From assembly GCA_037974665.1 (NCBI GenBank), contig CM075768.1, positions 61,398,316-61,462,315 on the forward strand: a stretch of 64,000 nucleotides of DNA. The letters are read 5' to 3'. This stretch comes from Ehretia macrophylla. Taxonomy: Eukaryota; Streptophyta; Magnoliopsida; Boraginales; Ehretiaceae. Made by a program: the position numbers and the translations under genes. Shown here piece by piece: positions 11,985 to 24,253 of this stretch. How positions within the stretch are numbered: position 1 is the first letter of the stretch; each line of letters opens with the position of its first letter. The notes beneath the pieces are model-generated. The model was not told the origin of the DNA. It searched no databases and saw nothing but the letters and a program-made list of their open reading frames with translations.

Positions 11985-12102
11985 TGGAGCAACACGAGGA
12001 CTTCCTAGGGGGTCACCCGTCCTTGTACTACTCTCACCCAAGCACAAGTAACTTTAGAGTTCTAATGGGATCCGGTGCATTAGTGCTAGTATGTTTTCAC
12101 TT
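11985..12102 (-). pseudogene. 5S rRNA copy 5, eroded at both ends
   Basis: The 3' end reads CTGGAGC and the 5' end TGTTTTCACTT instead of TGATCGCACCC. The A-box reads AGCACAAGTAAC, related to the AATT subtype. Probably dead. Confidence 0.85.
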
Positions 12103-12515
12103 GTCATGTTCAGGGCGAAACCCCTTATGTGTCATCCTTTTCATGGCTCACGACAAACGATCCAAGATGAAGAAACAGCGTAAAAAGATGCAAAGTGGCC
12201 GAAAACTGATGAATTTTTTTGATTTTGGGGTCCGAAAACAAGCGTAGCCGAGCAGGCTTGTTGCCTGTGTTGTATAGCTCTCGGAGAGCTTTCCAACGGT
12301 ACGCTGTGCGTCGCATAACTCCTTACAGATCAAAAGTTATGGGCACTAGAGCAACGGAGACTTGGTCACAGGCCCCGCACCATCAGTTTATGGGCCCAGC
12401 CTCTACGAGAAGCGAAGTTGTTTTGCCCAAGATGCCATGGGACTCGATAATTGAAAAGTGAGGGATAAAGGAACTTAGCAAACTTGATCGAGGCAAAAAA
12501 ATAAAACAAAAAGGG

Positions 12516-12633
12516 GGGTGCAACACGAGGACTTCCTAGGGGGTCACCCATCATAGTACTACTCTCTCCCAAGCACGCTTAACTTCGAAGTTCTGATGGG
12601 ATCCGCTGCATTAGTGCTGGTATGATCACACCC
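12516..12633 (-). rRNA. 5S rRNA copy 6 (divergent)
   Basis: Full length with the standard A-box. Changes include CTCTCTCCC in the intermediate-element region and GATCACACCC at the 5' end. Confidence 0.9.
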
Positions 12634-13043
12634 GTCATGTTGAAGGCGCAAAGCCTTTATGTGTTGTCCTTTTCGCGGCTCACGACGAACGATCCAAGAC
12701 GAATAAACAACGCAAAAAGAAGAAAGTGGCCCAAAACAGATGAAAATGTTCAATTTTGGTCCCAAAAAATAGGCGCAGCCAAGTGTGCACGCTACCCCTG
12801 TCTTAGAGCTCTCGGAGAGCTTTTCAATGGCATGTTGTATGCCTCATAACTCATGGATAAAAAGTTATGGACACTGGAGCGACGGAGACCTGGTCACAAG
12901 ACCCAAACCCTCGGTTTGCGAGCCCAGCCTCCATGCGAAGTGAAGTTGTCTTGCCTAAGATGCCGTGGGGGTCGATAATAGAATGGTGATGGATAAAGCA
13001 TCTTGGCAAGCCTAAACGGGGCAAAAAAACAAAACGAAAAGGA

Positions 13044-13161
13044 GGGTGCAACAAGAGGATTTCCCAGGGGGTTACCCATCCTAGTGCTACTCTCGCTTAA
13101 GCATGCTTAACTTCGGAGTTCTGATGGGTTCCAGTGCATTAGTGCAGGTATGATCGCACCT
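13044..13161 (-). rRNA. 5S rRNA copy 7 (divergent)
   Basis: Full length. Changes include CTCGCTTAAGCATGC across the A-box edge, GTGCAGG and a GCACCT 5' end. Confidence 0.88.
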
Positions 13162-13573
13162 GTCACGTTGAGGGCGCAAAGCCCTTATGTTCCATCCTTT
13201 TCGCGGTTCACAACATACAATCCAAGACAAACAAATATCGTAAAAAGAAGAAAAATGGCCCAAATATGATGAAAATGTTTAATTTTAGGCACCAAAAATA
13301 GGCACAGCAAAGTAGGCTTGCTCCCGTTGTAGAGCTCTCGGAGAACTTTCCAACGGTATGCTGTGCGCCGTACAACTCCCTACGGATCAAAAGTTATGGG
13401 CACTGGAGTGACGGAGACCAGGTCACAGGCCCCACGCTCTCGGTTTGCGGGCCCAGCCTCTACGCTAAGTGAAATTATCTTGCCCAAGATGTCGTGGCAC
13501 TCGAAAATAGAAATGTGTCGGATAAAGCATCTTGGCAAGCCTGAACGGATCAAAAAAAACAAAACAAAAAGGG

Positions 13574-13690
13574 GGGTGCAACAGGAGGACTTCCTAGGGG
13601 GTCACCCATCCTAGTACTACTCTCACCCAAGCACGCTTAACTTCGGAGTTTTGATGGGATCCATGCATTAGTGCTGGTATGATCGCACCC
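13574..13690 (-). rRNA. 5S rRNA copy 8 (117 bp), start of a higher-order run
   Basis: Standard A-box and intact 5' end GATCGCACCC; reads CCATGCATT with one base missing. Its spacer has the AGCATGCTTGCTGC and GCGAGCCCAGCC markers that recur after copies 13, 20 and 24. Confidence 0.9.
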
Positions 13691-14104
13691 GTCATGTTAA
13701 GGGCACAAAGCCCTTATGTGTCGTCCTTTTCGCAGTTCACGACGAACTATCCAAGACGAAAAAATAGTGCAAAAAGAAGAAAATTGGCCAGAAATTAATA
13801 AAAATGTTTGATTTTGGACTCTGAAAACAGGCACAGCAGAGCATGCTTGCTGCCCCCATCGTAGAGTTCTTGGAGACCTTTCCAACGGTATGCTGTACGC
13901 CACATAACTCCTTACGGATCAAAAGTTATAGACACTAGAGCGATGAAGACCTGGTCGCAGGATCCACACCCTCAGTTTGCGAGCCCAGCCTCTACGCGAA
14001 GTGAAGTTGTCTTGCCCAAGATGCCATGGGACTCGATAATAAAAATGTGATGGATAAAGCATCTTGGCAAGCCTGAACGGGGCAAAAAACCAAAACGAAA
14101 AGAA

Positions 14105-14222
14105 GGGTACAACACCAGGACTTTCGTGGGTGTTACCCATCATAGTACTACTCTCGCCCAAGCACGCTTAACTTCAGAGTTCTGATGGGATCCGGTGCAT
14201 TAGTTCTGGTATGATCACACCA
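14105..14222 (-). rRNA. 5S rRNA copy 9, TTCTGG subtype
   Basis: Reads TAGTTCTGGTATG near the 5' end and GGGTACAAC at the 3' end, markers shared with copies 14, 21 and 25 (in part). C-box region disturbed (CTTTCGTGGGTG). Confidence 0.88.
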
Positions 14223-14637
14223 GTCATGTTGTGGGCGGAAAGCCCTTATGTGTTGTCCTTTTCGCGGTTCACGACGAACAATCTGGGATAAAGAAATAGC
14301 ACAAAAAGAAGAAAAATTAGCCCGAAATTGATGAAAACGTTTGATTTTGGGCTCCGAAAATAGGCGCAGTAAAGCTAGCTTGCTGCCCTCGTCGAAGAGC
14401 TCTCGAAGAGCTTTTCAACGGTATGCTGTACGCTGCATAACTCCTTACGGATCAAAAGTTATGGGCATTGGAGCAATGGAGACCTAGTCACAGGCCCCAC
14501 GCCCTCGGTTTGCGGGCCCAGCCTCAACAAGAAGCGAAGTTGTCTTGCCCAAGATGCCGTGGGACTCTATAATAAAAATGTGACGAATAAAGTATCTTGG
14601 AAAGTTTGAACAGGGCAAAAAAACAAAACGAAAAGGG

Positions 14638-14755
14638 GGGTGCAACACGAGGACTTCCTAGGGGGTAACCTGTCCTAGTACTACTCTCGCCCAAGCACAA
14701 TTAACTTCAGAGTTCTAATTGGATCCGGTGCATTAGTGCTGGTATGATCGCACCC
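14638..14755 (-). rRNA. 5S rRNA copy 10, AATT A-box subtype
   Basis: AGCACAATTAAC A-box with intact ends on both sides. GTAACCTGTCC in the C-box region. Confidence 0.9.
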
Positions 14756-15169
14756 GTCATGATGAGGGCACAAAGCCCTTATGGGTCGTCATTTTTGCAG
14801 CTCACGACAAACGATCCAGGACGAAGAAACAGCGCAAAAAGAAGCAAAGTGGCCTAAAAAAGATGAAAACATTTGATTTTGGGCTCCAAAAACAAGCTCA
14901 GCCGAGCAGGCTTGTTGCCCCTGTCGTAGAGCTCACTGAGAGCTTTCCAACGGTATGATGTACGCCGCATAACTCCTTTCGGATCAAAAGTTATGGGCAC
15001 TGGAGTGACGGAGACCTGGTCACAATACCCACGCCCTCGGTTTGCAGGCCTAGCCTCTACGTGAAGTGAAGTTGTCTTGCCCAAGATATCGTGGGACTCG
15101 ATAATAGAAATGTTACGGATAAAGCATCTTGGCAAGCATGAACGGAGCAAAAAAACAAAACGAAAAGGG

Positions 15170-15287
15170 GGGTGCAACACGAGGACTTCCTAGGAGGTCA
15201 CCCATCGTAGTGCTATTCTCGCCCAAGCACGCTTAACTTTGGAGTTCTGATGGGATTTGGTGCTTTAGTGCTGGTATGATCGCACCC
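15170..15287 (-). rRNA. 5S rRNA copy 11
   Basis: Full length with both ends intact and a standard A-box. Reads CTAGGAGGTCACCC, the commoner plant GAGG form, where most copies here have GGGG. Changed at GATTTGGTGCTTTAG. Followed by a class B spacer. Confidence 0.9.
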
Positions 15288-15700
15288 GTCATGTTGAGTG
15301 CACAAAGCCCTTGTGTGTCATCCTTTTTGCGGCTCACGACGAACAATCCGGGATGAAGAAAAAGCACAAAAAGAAGAAAGTGTCCCAAAATTAATAAAAA
15401 TGTTTGATTTTGGGCTCCAAAAATAGATGCAGTTGAACAAGCTCACTGACCCTATCGTAGAGCTCTCAGAGAACTCTCCTACGGTATGCTGGGCGCCGCA
15501 TACCTCCGTACATATCAAAAGTTATGGGCATTGGAATGACATAGACCTTGTCACAGGCCCCACGCCCTCGGTTTCCTGGCCCTGCTTCTACACGAAGCAA
15601 AGTTGTCTTGCCCAGGATGCGATGGGACTCGATAATAGGAATGTGACAGATAAAGCATCTTGGTAGGCCTGAATGGGGCAAAAAAACAAAACGAAAAGGG

Positions 15701-15817
15701 GGAAGCAACACGAGGACTTCCCAGGGGGTCACTCATCCTAGTACTACTATCGTCCAAGCACGCTTAACTTCGGAGTTTTGATGGAATCCGTGCATTAGTG
15801 CTGGCAAGATCGCACCC
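15701..15817 (-). rRNA. 5S rRNA copy 12 (117 bp)
   Basis: One-base-short CCGTGCATT form. 3' end GGAAGC and CTGGCAAGATC near the 5' end. Confidence 0.88.
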
Positions 15818-16232
15818 ATCATGTTGAGGGTGCAAAGCCCTTATGTGTCATCCCTTTTGCTGTTCACGACGAATGATCTAGGACGAAGAAACAGTGCAAA
15901 AAGAAGAAAAGTGGCTCGAAAATGATGAAAATGTTTTATTTTGGGATCCGAAAATAGGCACAACAAAGCAAGCTTGCTGCCAACGTCATAGAGCTCTCGG
16001 AGTGCTTTTCAACAGTATGATGTACGCCGCATAACTCCTTACAGATCTAAAGTTGTGGGCATTGGAGTGACGGAGACCAGGTCACAGGCCCCACGCCCTC
16101 GGTTTGCAGGCCCAGCCTCTACGCGAAGTGATGTTGTCTTGCCCAAGATGCCGTGGGACTCGATAATAGAAATGTGATGGATAAAGCATCTTGGCAAGCC
16201 TGAATGGGACAAAAAAAACAAAACGAAAAGGG

Positions 16233-16349
16233 GGGTGCAACACGGGGACTTCCCACGGGATCACCCATACTAGTACTACTCTCGTTCAAGCAAGCTTAAC
16301 TTCAGAGTTCTGACGGGATCTGTGCCTTAGTGCTGGTGTGATCGCACCC
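16233..16349 (-). rRNA. 5S rRNA copy 13 (117 bp), start of second higher-order run
   Basis: Reads TCTGTGCCTTAG and CTCGTTCAAGCAAGC. Spacer carries the AGCATGCTT marker seen after copy 8. Confidence 0.88.
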
Positions 16350-16763
16350 ATCATGTTAAGGGCGCAAAGCCCTTATATGTTGTCCTTTTTGCGGTTCACG
16401 ATGAACGATCCAGGACGAAGAAACAGCGCAAAAAGAAGAGAAGTGGCCAAAAATTGATGAAAACATTTGATTTTGGGCTCCGAAAATAGGCGCAACATAG
16501 CATGCTTACTGCTTCCGTCGTAGAGCTCTCGAAGAGCTTTCCAACGGTATGCTGTACGCCGCATAACTCCTTGCTGATCAAAAGATATGGACACTAGAGC
16601 GACAGAGACCTAGTCACAGGACCCAGACCCTCGGTTTACGAGCCCAGCCTCTACGCGAAGTGAAGTTGTCTTGCCCAAGATCCCGTAGGACTTGATAATA
16701 GAAATGTGATGGATAAAGCATCTTGGCAAACCTGAACGGGGCAAAGAAACTAAACGAAAAGAA

Positions 16764-16880
16764 GGGCATAACACGAGGACTTCCCAAGGCTCACCCATCG
16801 TAGTACTACTCTCGCCCAAGCACGCTTAACTTCGGAGTTCTGATGGGATCCGGTGCATTAGTTCTGGTATGATCGCACAG
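16764..16880 (-). rRNA. 5S rRNA copy 14, TTCTGG subtype
   Basis: TAGTTCTGGTATG marker. The C-box region is shortened (CCCAAGGCTCACCC) and the ends are altered (GGGCATAAC, GCACAG). Confidence 0.87.
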
Positions 16881-17295
16881 GTCATGTTCAGGGCGGAAAG
16901 CCCTTATGTGTCGTCCTTTTCACGGTTCACTACAAACGATCCACGACGAAGAAACAGCAAAAAAAGCAAAAAAATTGGCCCAAAATTGATGAAAACGGTT
17001 GATTTTGGGCTCCAAAAATAGGCACAGCAAAGCTAGCTTGCTGCCCCTGTCGTAGAGCTCACGGAGAGCTTTCCAACGGTATGTTGTACGCTGCATAACT
17101 CCTTACGGATCAAAAGTTATGGGCATTGGAGCAATGGAGACCTAGTCACAGGCCCCACGCCCTCGGTATGCAGGCCCAGCCTCCACAAGAAGCGAAGTTG
17201 TCTTGCCCAAGTTTCCGTGGGACTCTATAAGAGAAATGTGACAGATAAAGCATCTTGGAAAGCCTGAAAGGGGCAAAAAAACAAAATGAAAAGGG

Positions 17296-17413
17296 GGCTG
17301 CAACACGAGGACTTTGCAGGGGGTCACCCGTCCTAGTACTAGTCTCGCCCAAGCACAATTAACTTTAGAGTTCTAATGGGATCCGGAGCATTAGTGCTGG
17401 TATGATTGAACCC
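17296..17413 (-). rRNA. 5S rRNA copy 15, AATT A-box subtype
   Basis: AGCACAATTAAC. Further changes at both ends (GGCTGC, GATTGAACCC). Confidence 0.87.
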
Positions 17414-17828
17414 GTCATGTTTAAGGCACAAAGCCCTTATATGTCTTCATTTTCCCGGCTCACGACGAACGATCTAAGACGAAGAAACAGCGTAAAGAGA
17501 AGCAAAGTGGCCCAAAATTGATGAAAATGTTTGATTTTGGGCTCCAAAATCATGGTCAGCCGAGCAGGTTTGCTACCCCTATCGTAGAGCTCATAGAGAG
17601 CTTTCCAACGGTATGCTGTGTACCGCATAACTCCTTTCAGATAAAAAGTTATGGGCACTAAAGTGATGAAGACCTAGTCATAAGCCCCACACCCTCGGTT
17701 TGCGGGCCCAGCCTCTACGCGAAGTGATGTTGTCTTGCCCAAGATGTTGTGGGACTCTTTAAGCGAAATGTGACAGATAAAGTTTCTTGGCAAGCCTGAA
17801 TAGGGCAATAAACCAAAACGAAAAGGGG

Positions 17829-17946
17829 GGGTGCAACACGAGGACTTCCTACGGGGTCACCCATCCTAGTACAACTCTCACCCAAGCGCGCTTAACTTCG
17901 GAGTTCTGATCAAATCCGTTGTATTAGTGCTGGTATGATCGCACCC
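17829..17946 (-). rRNA. 5S rRNA copy 16
   Basis: Intact ends. Altered CTCACCCAAGCGCGC and GATCAAATCCGTTGTATT. Followed by a class B spacer. Confidence 0.88.
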
Positions 17947-18360
17947 GTCATGTTGAGGGTGTAAAGCCCTTGTGTGTCGTCCTTTTCGCGGCTAACAACG
18001 AACGATCCGGGATGAATAAACAACTCATTAAGAAGAAAAGTGGCCCAAAATTGATGATAACGTTCGATTTTGGGGTCTAAAAATAGGTGCAGCCGAGCAA
18101 GCTCACTGCCCCCGCCGTAGAGCTCTTAGAGAGCTTTCCAACGGTATGCTGGGCGCCGCATACCTCCTTACGGATCAAAAGTTATAGGCACTAGAACGAC
18201 GGAGACCTTGTCACAAGCCTCACGCCTTCGGTTTACAAGCTTAACTTCTACACAAAGCAAAGTTTTCTTGCCCAGGCTGCCGTGGGACTCGATAATAGGA
18301 ATGCGACGGGTAAAGCATCTTGGCAAGCCTGAACGGGGCTAAAAAACAAAACGAAAAGGG

Positions 18361-18477
18361 GGGTGCAATACGAGGACTTCCCAAGGGGTCACCCATCCTA
18401 GTACTACTCTCGTCCAAGCACGTTTAACTTTAGAGTTGTGATGGGATCCGTGCATTAGTGCTGGTATGATCGCACCC
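18361..18477 (-). rRNA. 5S rRNA copy 17 (117 bp)
   Basis: CCGTGCATT one-base-short form and intact 5' end. A-box AGCACGTTTAAC. Confidence 0.88.
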
Positions 18478-18891
18478 GTCATGTTGAGGGCGCAAAGCCA
18501 TTATGTGTCATCCTTTTCGCGGTTCACGACGAATGATACAGGACAAAGAAACAGAGCTAAAGGAAGAAAATTGGCCCGAATATGATGAAAATGTTTTATT
18601 TTGGGCTCCGAAAACAGGCACAACAAAGCAAGCTTGCCGCCCCAGTCGTAGAGCCCTTGGAGAGCTTTCCAACGTATGTTGTAAGCCGCATAACTCTTTA
18701 CGGATCAAAAGTTATGGGCACTAGAGTGGCAAAGACCTGGTCACAAGCCCTACGCCCTGTGTTTGTGGGCCCAGCCTCAACGCGAAGTGAAGTTGTCTTG
18801 CCCAAGATGCCTTGGGACTCGAGAATAGAAATGTGATGGATAAAGCATCGTGGCAGGGCTGAATAAGGCTAAAAAGCAAAATAAAAATGGG

Positions 18892-19009
18892 GGGTACAAC
18901 ACAAGGACTTCACAGGGGGTCACCCATCCTAGTACTACTCTCGCCCAAGCACACTTAACTCCGTAGTTCTGATGGAATCTGGTGCATTAGTGCTGGTATG
19001 ATTGCACCC
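18892..19009 (-). rRNA. 5S rRNA copy 18
   Basis: GGTACAACACAAGG 3' end, A-box AGCACACTTAAC, GATTGCACCC 5' end. Class B spacer follows. Confidence 0.87.
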
Positions 19010-19422
19010 GTCATGTTGAGGGCGCAAAGCCCTAGCATGTCGTCCTTTTCGCAACTCACGACGAATGATCCGGGACGAAGAAAAAGCGTGAAAAGAAGAA
19101 AGTGGCCCAAAATTGTTTAAAACATTTGATTTTGGGCTCCAAAAATAGGCGCAGCCGAGCAAACTCGTTGCCCCCAACGTAGAGCCCCCGGAGAGCTTTC
19201 CAACGTTATGATGGGCGCTGCATACTTCCTTACGAATCAAAAGCTATAGGCACTAGAACGGCGGAGACCTTGTCACAGGCCCCACACCCTCGGTTTTCGG
19301 GCCCAGTTTCTACATGAAGCGAAGTTGTCTTGCGTAGGATGCCATGGGACTCGATAATAGGAATGTGACGGATAAAGCATCTTGGCAAGCCTGAACGGGG
19401 CAAAAAAACAAAACAAAAAGAG

Positions 19423-19539
19423 GGGTGCAACACGAGGACTTCCTAGGGGGTCACCAATCCTAATACTACTCTCATCCAATCACGCTTAACTTCAGAGTTC
19501 TAATCGGATCCGTGCATTAGTGCTGGTATGATCACACCT
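19423..19539 (-). rRNA. 5S rRNA copy 19 (117 bp)
   Basis: CCGTGCATT one-base-short form. CTCATCCAATCACGC and a GATCACACCT 5' end. Confidence 0.87.
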
Positions 19540-19953
19540 GTCATGTTGAGGGCGCAAAGCCCTTATGTGTCATCCTTTTCATGGTTCACGACGAACAATC
19601 CAGGACGAAGAAATAGTGCAAAAAGTAGAAAAATGGCCCAAAAATGATGAAAATGATTTATTTTGGGTCCCAAAAATAGGAACAGCAAAGCAAGCTTGCT
19701 TCCCTCGTCATAGAGCTCTCGGAGAGCTTTCCAACGGTATGTTGCACGTCGCATAACTCCTTACGGATCAAAAGTTATGGGCACTGGAGTGACGAAGACC
19801 TGGTCACAGGCCCCACACCCTCGATTTCCCGGCCCAGCCTCTACGCGAAGTGAAGTTGTCTTGCCCAAGTTGTCGTGGGACTCGATAATAGAAATGTGCT
19901 GGATAAAGAATCTTGGCAAGCCTGAATGGGGCTTAAAAAACAAAACAAAAAGG

Positions 19954-20045
19954 GGGTGCCACAAGATTAGTACTACTCTCGCCCAAGCACGCTTAACTTG
20001 GAGTTCTGATGGGATCCGTGCATTAGTGCTGGTATGATCGCACCC
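19954..20045 (-). pseudogene. 5S rRNA copy 20, internally deleted (92 bp)
   Basis: About 25 bp are missing between GGGTGCCACAAG and TTAGTACTACTC, which removes most of the C-box region of the internal promoter. The 5' half is intact. Starts the third higher-order run; its spacer has the AGCATGCTT marker. Confidence 0.9.
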
Positions 20046-20459
20046 GTCATGTTAAGGGTGCAAAGCGCTTATATGTCGTCCTTTTCACGGTTCACGACGA
20101 ACGATCCAGGACGAAGAAACAACACAAAAAGAAGAAAAGTGGCCCGAAATTGATGAAAACTTTTATTTTTGGGCTGCAAAAACAGGTGCAGCAGAGCATG
20201 CTTGCTGCCCCCGTCATAGAGCTCTCAGAAAGCTTTCCAGGGGTATGCTGTACGCTGTATAACTCCTTACGGATCAAAAGTTATAGACACTGGAGCGACG
20301 AAGACCTGGTTACAGGACCCACACGCTCAGTTTGCGAGTCCAGCCTCTAGGCGAAGTGAAGTTGTCTTGCTCAAGATGCCGTGGGGCTCGATAATAGAAA
20401 TGTGACGAATAAAGCATCTTGGCAAGCCTGAACGGGGCAAAAAAATAAAATGAAAAGTA

Positions 20460-20576
20460 GGGTACAACACGAGGACTTCCCAGGGGGTCACCCATCGTAG
20501 TACTACTCTCACCAAGCACACTTAACTTTGGAGTTCTGATTGGATCCAGTGCATGAGTTCTGGTATGATCGCACCC
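20460..20576 (-). rRNA. 5S rRNA copy 21, TTCTGG subtype (117 bp)
   Basis: GGGTACAAC and GAGTTCTGGTATG markers. One C lost in CTCACCAAGCAC. Intact 5' end. Confidence 0.88.
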
Positions 20577-20991
20577 GTCATCTTGAGGGCGGAAAGCCCT
20601 TATGCGTCGTTCTTTTTGCGGTTCATGACGAACGATCCAGGACGAAGAAACAACACAAAAAGAAGAAAAAATGCCCTCAAATTGATGAAAACGTTTGATT
20701 TTGGGCTCCAAAAATAGGTGCAGCAAAGCTAGCTTGTTGCCTCAATCGTAGAGTTCGCGGAGAGCTTTCCAACGGTATGTCGTACGCTTCATAACTCCTT
20801 ACGGATCAAAAGTTATGGGCATTGAAGCAATGGAGACCTAGTCACAGGCCCCACGCCCTCAGTTTGCAAGCCCAGCCTCAACGAGAAGCGAAGTTGTCTT
20901 GCCCAAGATGCAGCAGTACTCTATAATATAAATGTGACGGATAAAGCATCTTGGAAAGCCAGAACGAGGCAAAAAAACAAAACGAAAAGGG

Positions 20992-21109
20992 GGTTGCAAC
21001 ACGAGGACTTCCTAGAAGGTCACCAGTCCTAGTACTACTATCGCCCAAGCACAAATAACTTCAGAGTTCTAATGGGATCCGGTGCATTAGTGCTGGTATG
21101 ATCGTACCC
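20992..21109 (-). rRNA. 5S rRNA copy 22, AATT-related subtype
   Basis: A-box AGCACAAATAAC, a derivative of the AATT form, in the expected position after a TTCTGG copy. GATCGTACCC 5' end. Confidence 0.87.
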
Positions 21110-21524
21110 GTCATGTTGAGGGCACAAAGCCCTTATGTGTCGTCATTTTTGCAGCTCACGACGAATGATCTAGGACGAAGAAACAGCGCAAGAAGAAGCA
21201 AGATAACCCAAAACAGATGAAAACATTTGATTTTTGGCTCCAAAAACAAACTCTGCCGAGCAGGATTGCTACCCCTGTCGTAGAGCTCACATAGAGCTTT
21301 CCAAAGGTATGCTGCGCACCGCATAACTCCTTTCGGATCAAAAGTTATGGCCACTGGAGTGACGTAGACCTGGTCACAATACCCTTGCCCTCGGTTTGCA
21401 GGCCTAGCCACTACGCGAAGTGAAGTTGTCTTGCCCAAGATGCCGTGAGACTCGATAATAGAAAAGTGACGGATAAAGAATCTTGGCATGCCTGAACGGG
21501 GTAAAAAAAACAAAATGAAAAGAG

Positions 21525-21642
21525 GGGTGCAACACGAAGATTTCTTAGGGGGTCACCCATCCTAGTACTACTCTCGCCCAAGTATGCTTAACTTCAGAGT
21601 TCTGATGGGATCCGACCCTTTTGTGCTGGTATGATCATACCT
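21525..21642 (-). rRNA. 5S rRNA copy 23
   Basis: A-box AGTATGCTTAAC. CCGACCCTTTTGTG and GATCATACCT near the 5' end. Class B spacer follows. Confidence 0.86.
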
Positions 21643-22055
21643 GTCTTGTCCAGGGCGCAAAGCCCTTGTGTGTCGTCCTTTTTGCGGCTCACAACGAACA
21701 ATTCGGGACAAAGAAAAAGCGCAAAAAGAAGAAAGTGGCCCAAAATTGATGAAAACTTTTGATTTGGGGCTCCAAAAAATAGGTGTAGTCGAGCAAGCTC
21801 GCTGCCCCCGTTGTAGAGCTCTCAGAGAGCTTTCCAACGGTATACGTGGCACCGCATACCTCCTTACGGATCAAAAGTTATGGGCACTAGAACGACGGAG
21901 ACCTTGTCACACGCCTCACGCCCTCAGTTTCTGGGCCCAGCTTCTACACGAAGCGAAGTTGTCTTGTCCACGATGTCGTGGGACTCGATAATAGGAATGT
22001 GATGAATAAAGCATCTTGGCATGCCTGAACGGGGCAAAAATACAAAACAAAAAGG

Positions 22056-22173
22056 GGGTGCAACACGAGGACTTCATAGGGGGTCACCCATCCTAGTACT
22101 ACTCTTGTCCAAGCACGCTTAACTTTGGAGTTCTGATGGGATCCAATACATTAGTGGTGGTATGATCGCACCT
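22056..22173 (-). rRNA. 5S rRNA copy 24, start of fourth higher-order run
   Basis: Standard A-box. CTCTTGTCC, CCAATACATTAGTGGTGG and a GCACCT 5' end. Its spacer has a ~46-bp deletion near 22262, making this the short 485-bp unit. Confidence 0.88.
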
Positions 22174-22540
22174 GTCATGTTGAGAGCGAAAAGCCCTTAT
22201 GTGTCGTCCTTTTTATGGTTCACGATGAATGATCCAGGACGAAGAAACAGCGCAAAAAGAAGACACGAACAGCAAAGCATGCTTGTGGCCCCCATCGTAG
22301 AGCTCTCTGAGAGCTTTCTAACGGTATGATGTACGCATCATAACTCCTTACGGATCAAAAGTTGTAGACACTGGAGCGACGGAGACCTGGTTACAGGACC
22401 CACACGCTCGGTTTGTGAGTCCAGCCTCTACGCAAAGTGAAGTTGTCTTGCCCAAGATGCTATAGGGTTCGATAATAGAAATGTGACGGATAAAGCATCT
22501 AGGAAAGCCTGAACGGGGCTAAAAAACAAAACGAAAAGAA

Positions 22541-22658
22541 GGGTACAACACGAGGACTTCCCAGGGGGTCACCTATTGTAGTACTATTCTTGCCCAAGCA
22601 CGCTTAACTTCAAAGTTATGATGGGATCCGGTGCATTAGTTCTGGTATGATCGAACCC
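22541..22658 (-). rRNA. 5S rRNA copy 25, TTCTGG subtype
   Basis: GGGTACAAC and TAGTTCTGGTATG markers. C-box and intermediate region altered (CACCTATTG, CTATTCTTGCCC). Confidence 0.87.
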
Positions 22659-23072
22659 GTCATATTTAGGGCGAAAAGTCCTTATGCGTCGTCCTTTTCG
22701 CGGTTCACGACGAACGATCCAGGACGAAGAAACAACACAAAAAGAAGAAAAATTGGCCCAAATTGATGAAATCATTTGATTTTGGGCTCTGAAAACAAGC
22801 GCAGCAAAGCTAGCTTGCTGCCCCCGTCGTAGAGCTCTCGGAGAGCTTTCCAATGGTATGATGTACGCTTCATAACTCCTTACGGATCAAAAGTTGTGGG
22901 CATTGAAGCATTGGAGACCTAGTCACAGGCCCCACGTCCTGAGTTTGTGGTCCCAGCCTCAACGAGAAGCGAAGTTGTCTTGCCCAAGAAGCCATGGTAC
23001 TCTATAATAGAAATGTGATGGATAAAGCATCTTGGAAAGCCTGAACGGGGCAAAAGAACAAAATGAAAAGGG

Positions 23073-23190
23073 GGGTGCAACACGAGAACTTCCCAGGGGG
23101 TTACCTGTCTTGGTACTACTCTCGCCCAAGGACAATTAACTTCAGAGTTCTAATGGGATTCGGTGCATTAGTGCTGGTATGATCGCACCC
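23073..23190 (-). rRNA. 5S rRNA copy 26, AATT A-box subtype
   Basis: AAGGACAATTAAC A-box. GTTACCTGTCTTGG in the C-box region. Intact ends. Confidence 0.88.
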
Positions 23191-23604
23191 ATCATGTTGA
23201 GGGCAAAAAGCCCTTATGTGTCGTCATTTTCGCGGCTCATGACGAACGATCCAGGAAGAAGAAACAGCGCAAAAAGAAGCAAGGTTGCCAAAAACTGATG
23301 AAAACATTTGATTTTGGGCTCCAAAAACATGCTCTGCGAAGCAAGATCGCTGCCCCTATCGTAGAGCTCACGGAGAGCTTTCCAATGGTAGGCTGTGCGC
23401 AGTATTACTCCTTTCGAATCAAAAGTTATGGGCACTGGAGCGACGTAGACTTGGTCACAATACCTACGCCCTCGGTTTGTGGGCCCAGCCTCTACGTGAA
23501 GTGAAGTTGTCTTGCCCAAGATGCCGTGGGACTCAATAATAGAAATGTGACGGATAAAGCATCTTGGCAAGCCTGAACGGGGTAAAAAAATAGTACGAAA
23601 AGGG

Positions 23605-23722
23605 GGTTGCAACACGGGGACTTCCTCGGGGGTCACCAATCCTAATACACATCTCACCCAAGTACGCTTAACTTCAGAGTTCTGATGGGATCCATAGCCT
23701 TAGTGTTGATATGATTGCACCT
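23605..23722 (-). rRNA. 5S rRNA copy 27
   Basis: GGTTGC 3' end, CTAATACACATCTCACCC, CCATAGCCTTAGTGTTGAT and a GATTGCACCT 5' end. Class B spacer follows. Confidence 0.86.
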
Positions 23723-24136
23723 GTCATGTTAAGGGCGCAAAGCCCTTCTGTGTCGTCCTTTTCGCGGCTCACGACGAACGATCTGGGATGAAGAAACAAC
23801 TCAAAAAGAAGATAAATGGCCCAAAACTGATGAAAACGCTAGATTTTGGGCTCCAAAAACAGGCGCAATCGAGCAAGCTCGCTACCTCCGTCGTAGAGCT
23901 CTCAGAAAGCTTTCCAACGGTATGTTGTACGCCACATACCTCCTTACAGATCAAAAGTTATGGCCATTAGAACGATGAAGACCTAGTCACAGGCCCCACG
24001 CCCTCGGTTTGCGGACCCAGCTTCTACACTAAGCAAAGTTGCCTTGCCCAGGATATCTTGGGACTCGATAATAGGATTGTGATGGATAAAGCATCTTGGC
24101 AAGCCTGAACGGGGCAAAAAAACAAAACGAAAAGGA

Positions 24137-24253
24137 GGGTGCAACATGAGGACTTCCCAGGGGGTCACCTATCCTAGTACTATTCTCGCTCAGGCACGAT
24201 TAACTTCAAATTTTGGATGGGATCCATGCATTAGTGCTGGTATAATTGCACCC
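24137..24253 (-). rRNA. 5S rRNA copy 28 (117 bp)
   Basis: CCATGCATT one-base-short form. CTCAGGCACGATTAAC A-box and a TAATTGCACCC 5' end. Confidence 0.87.
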
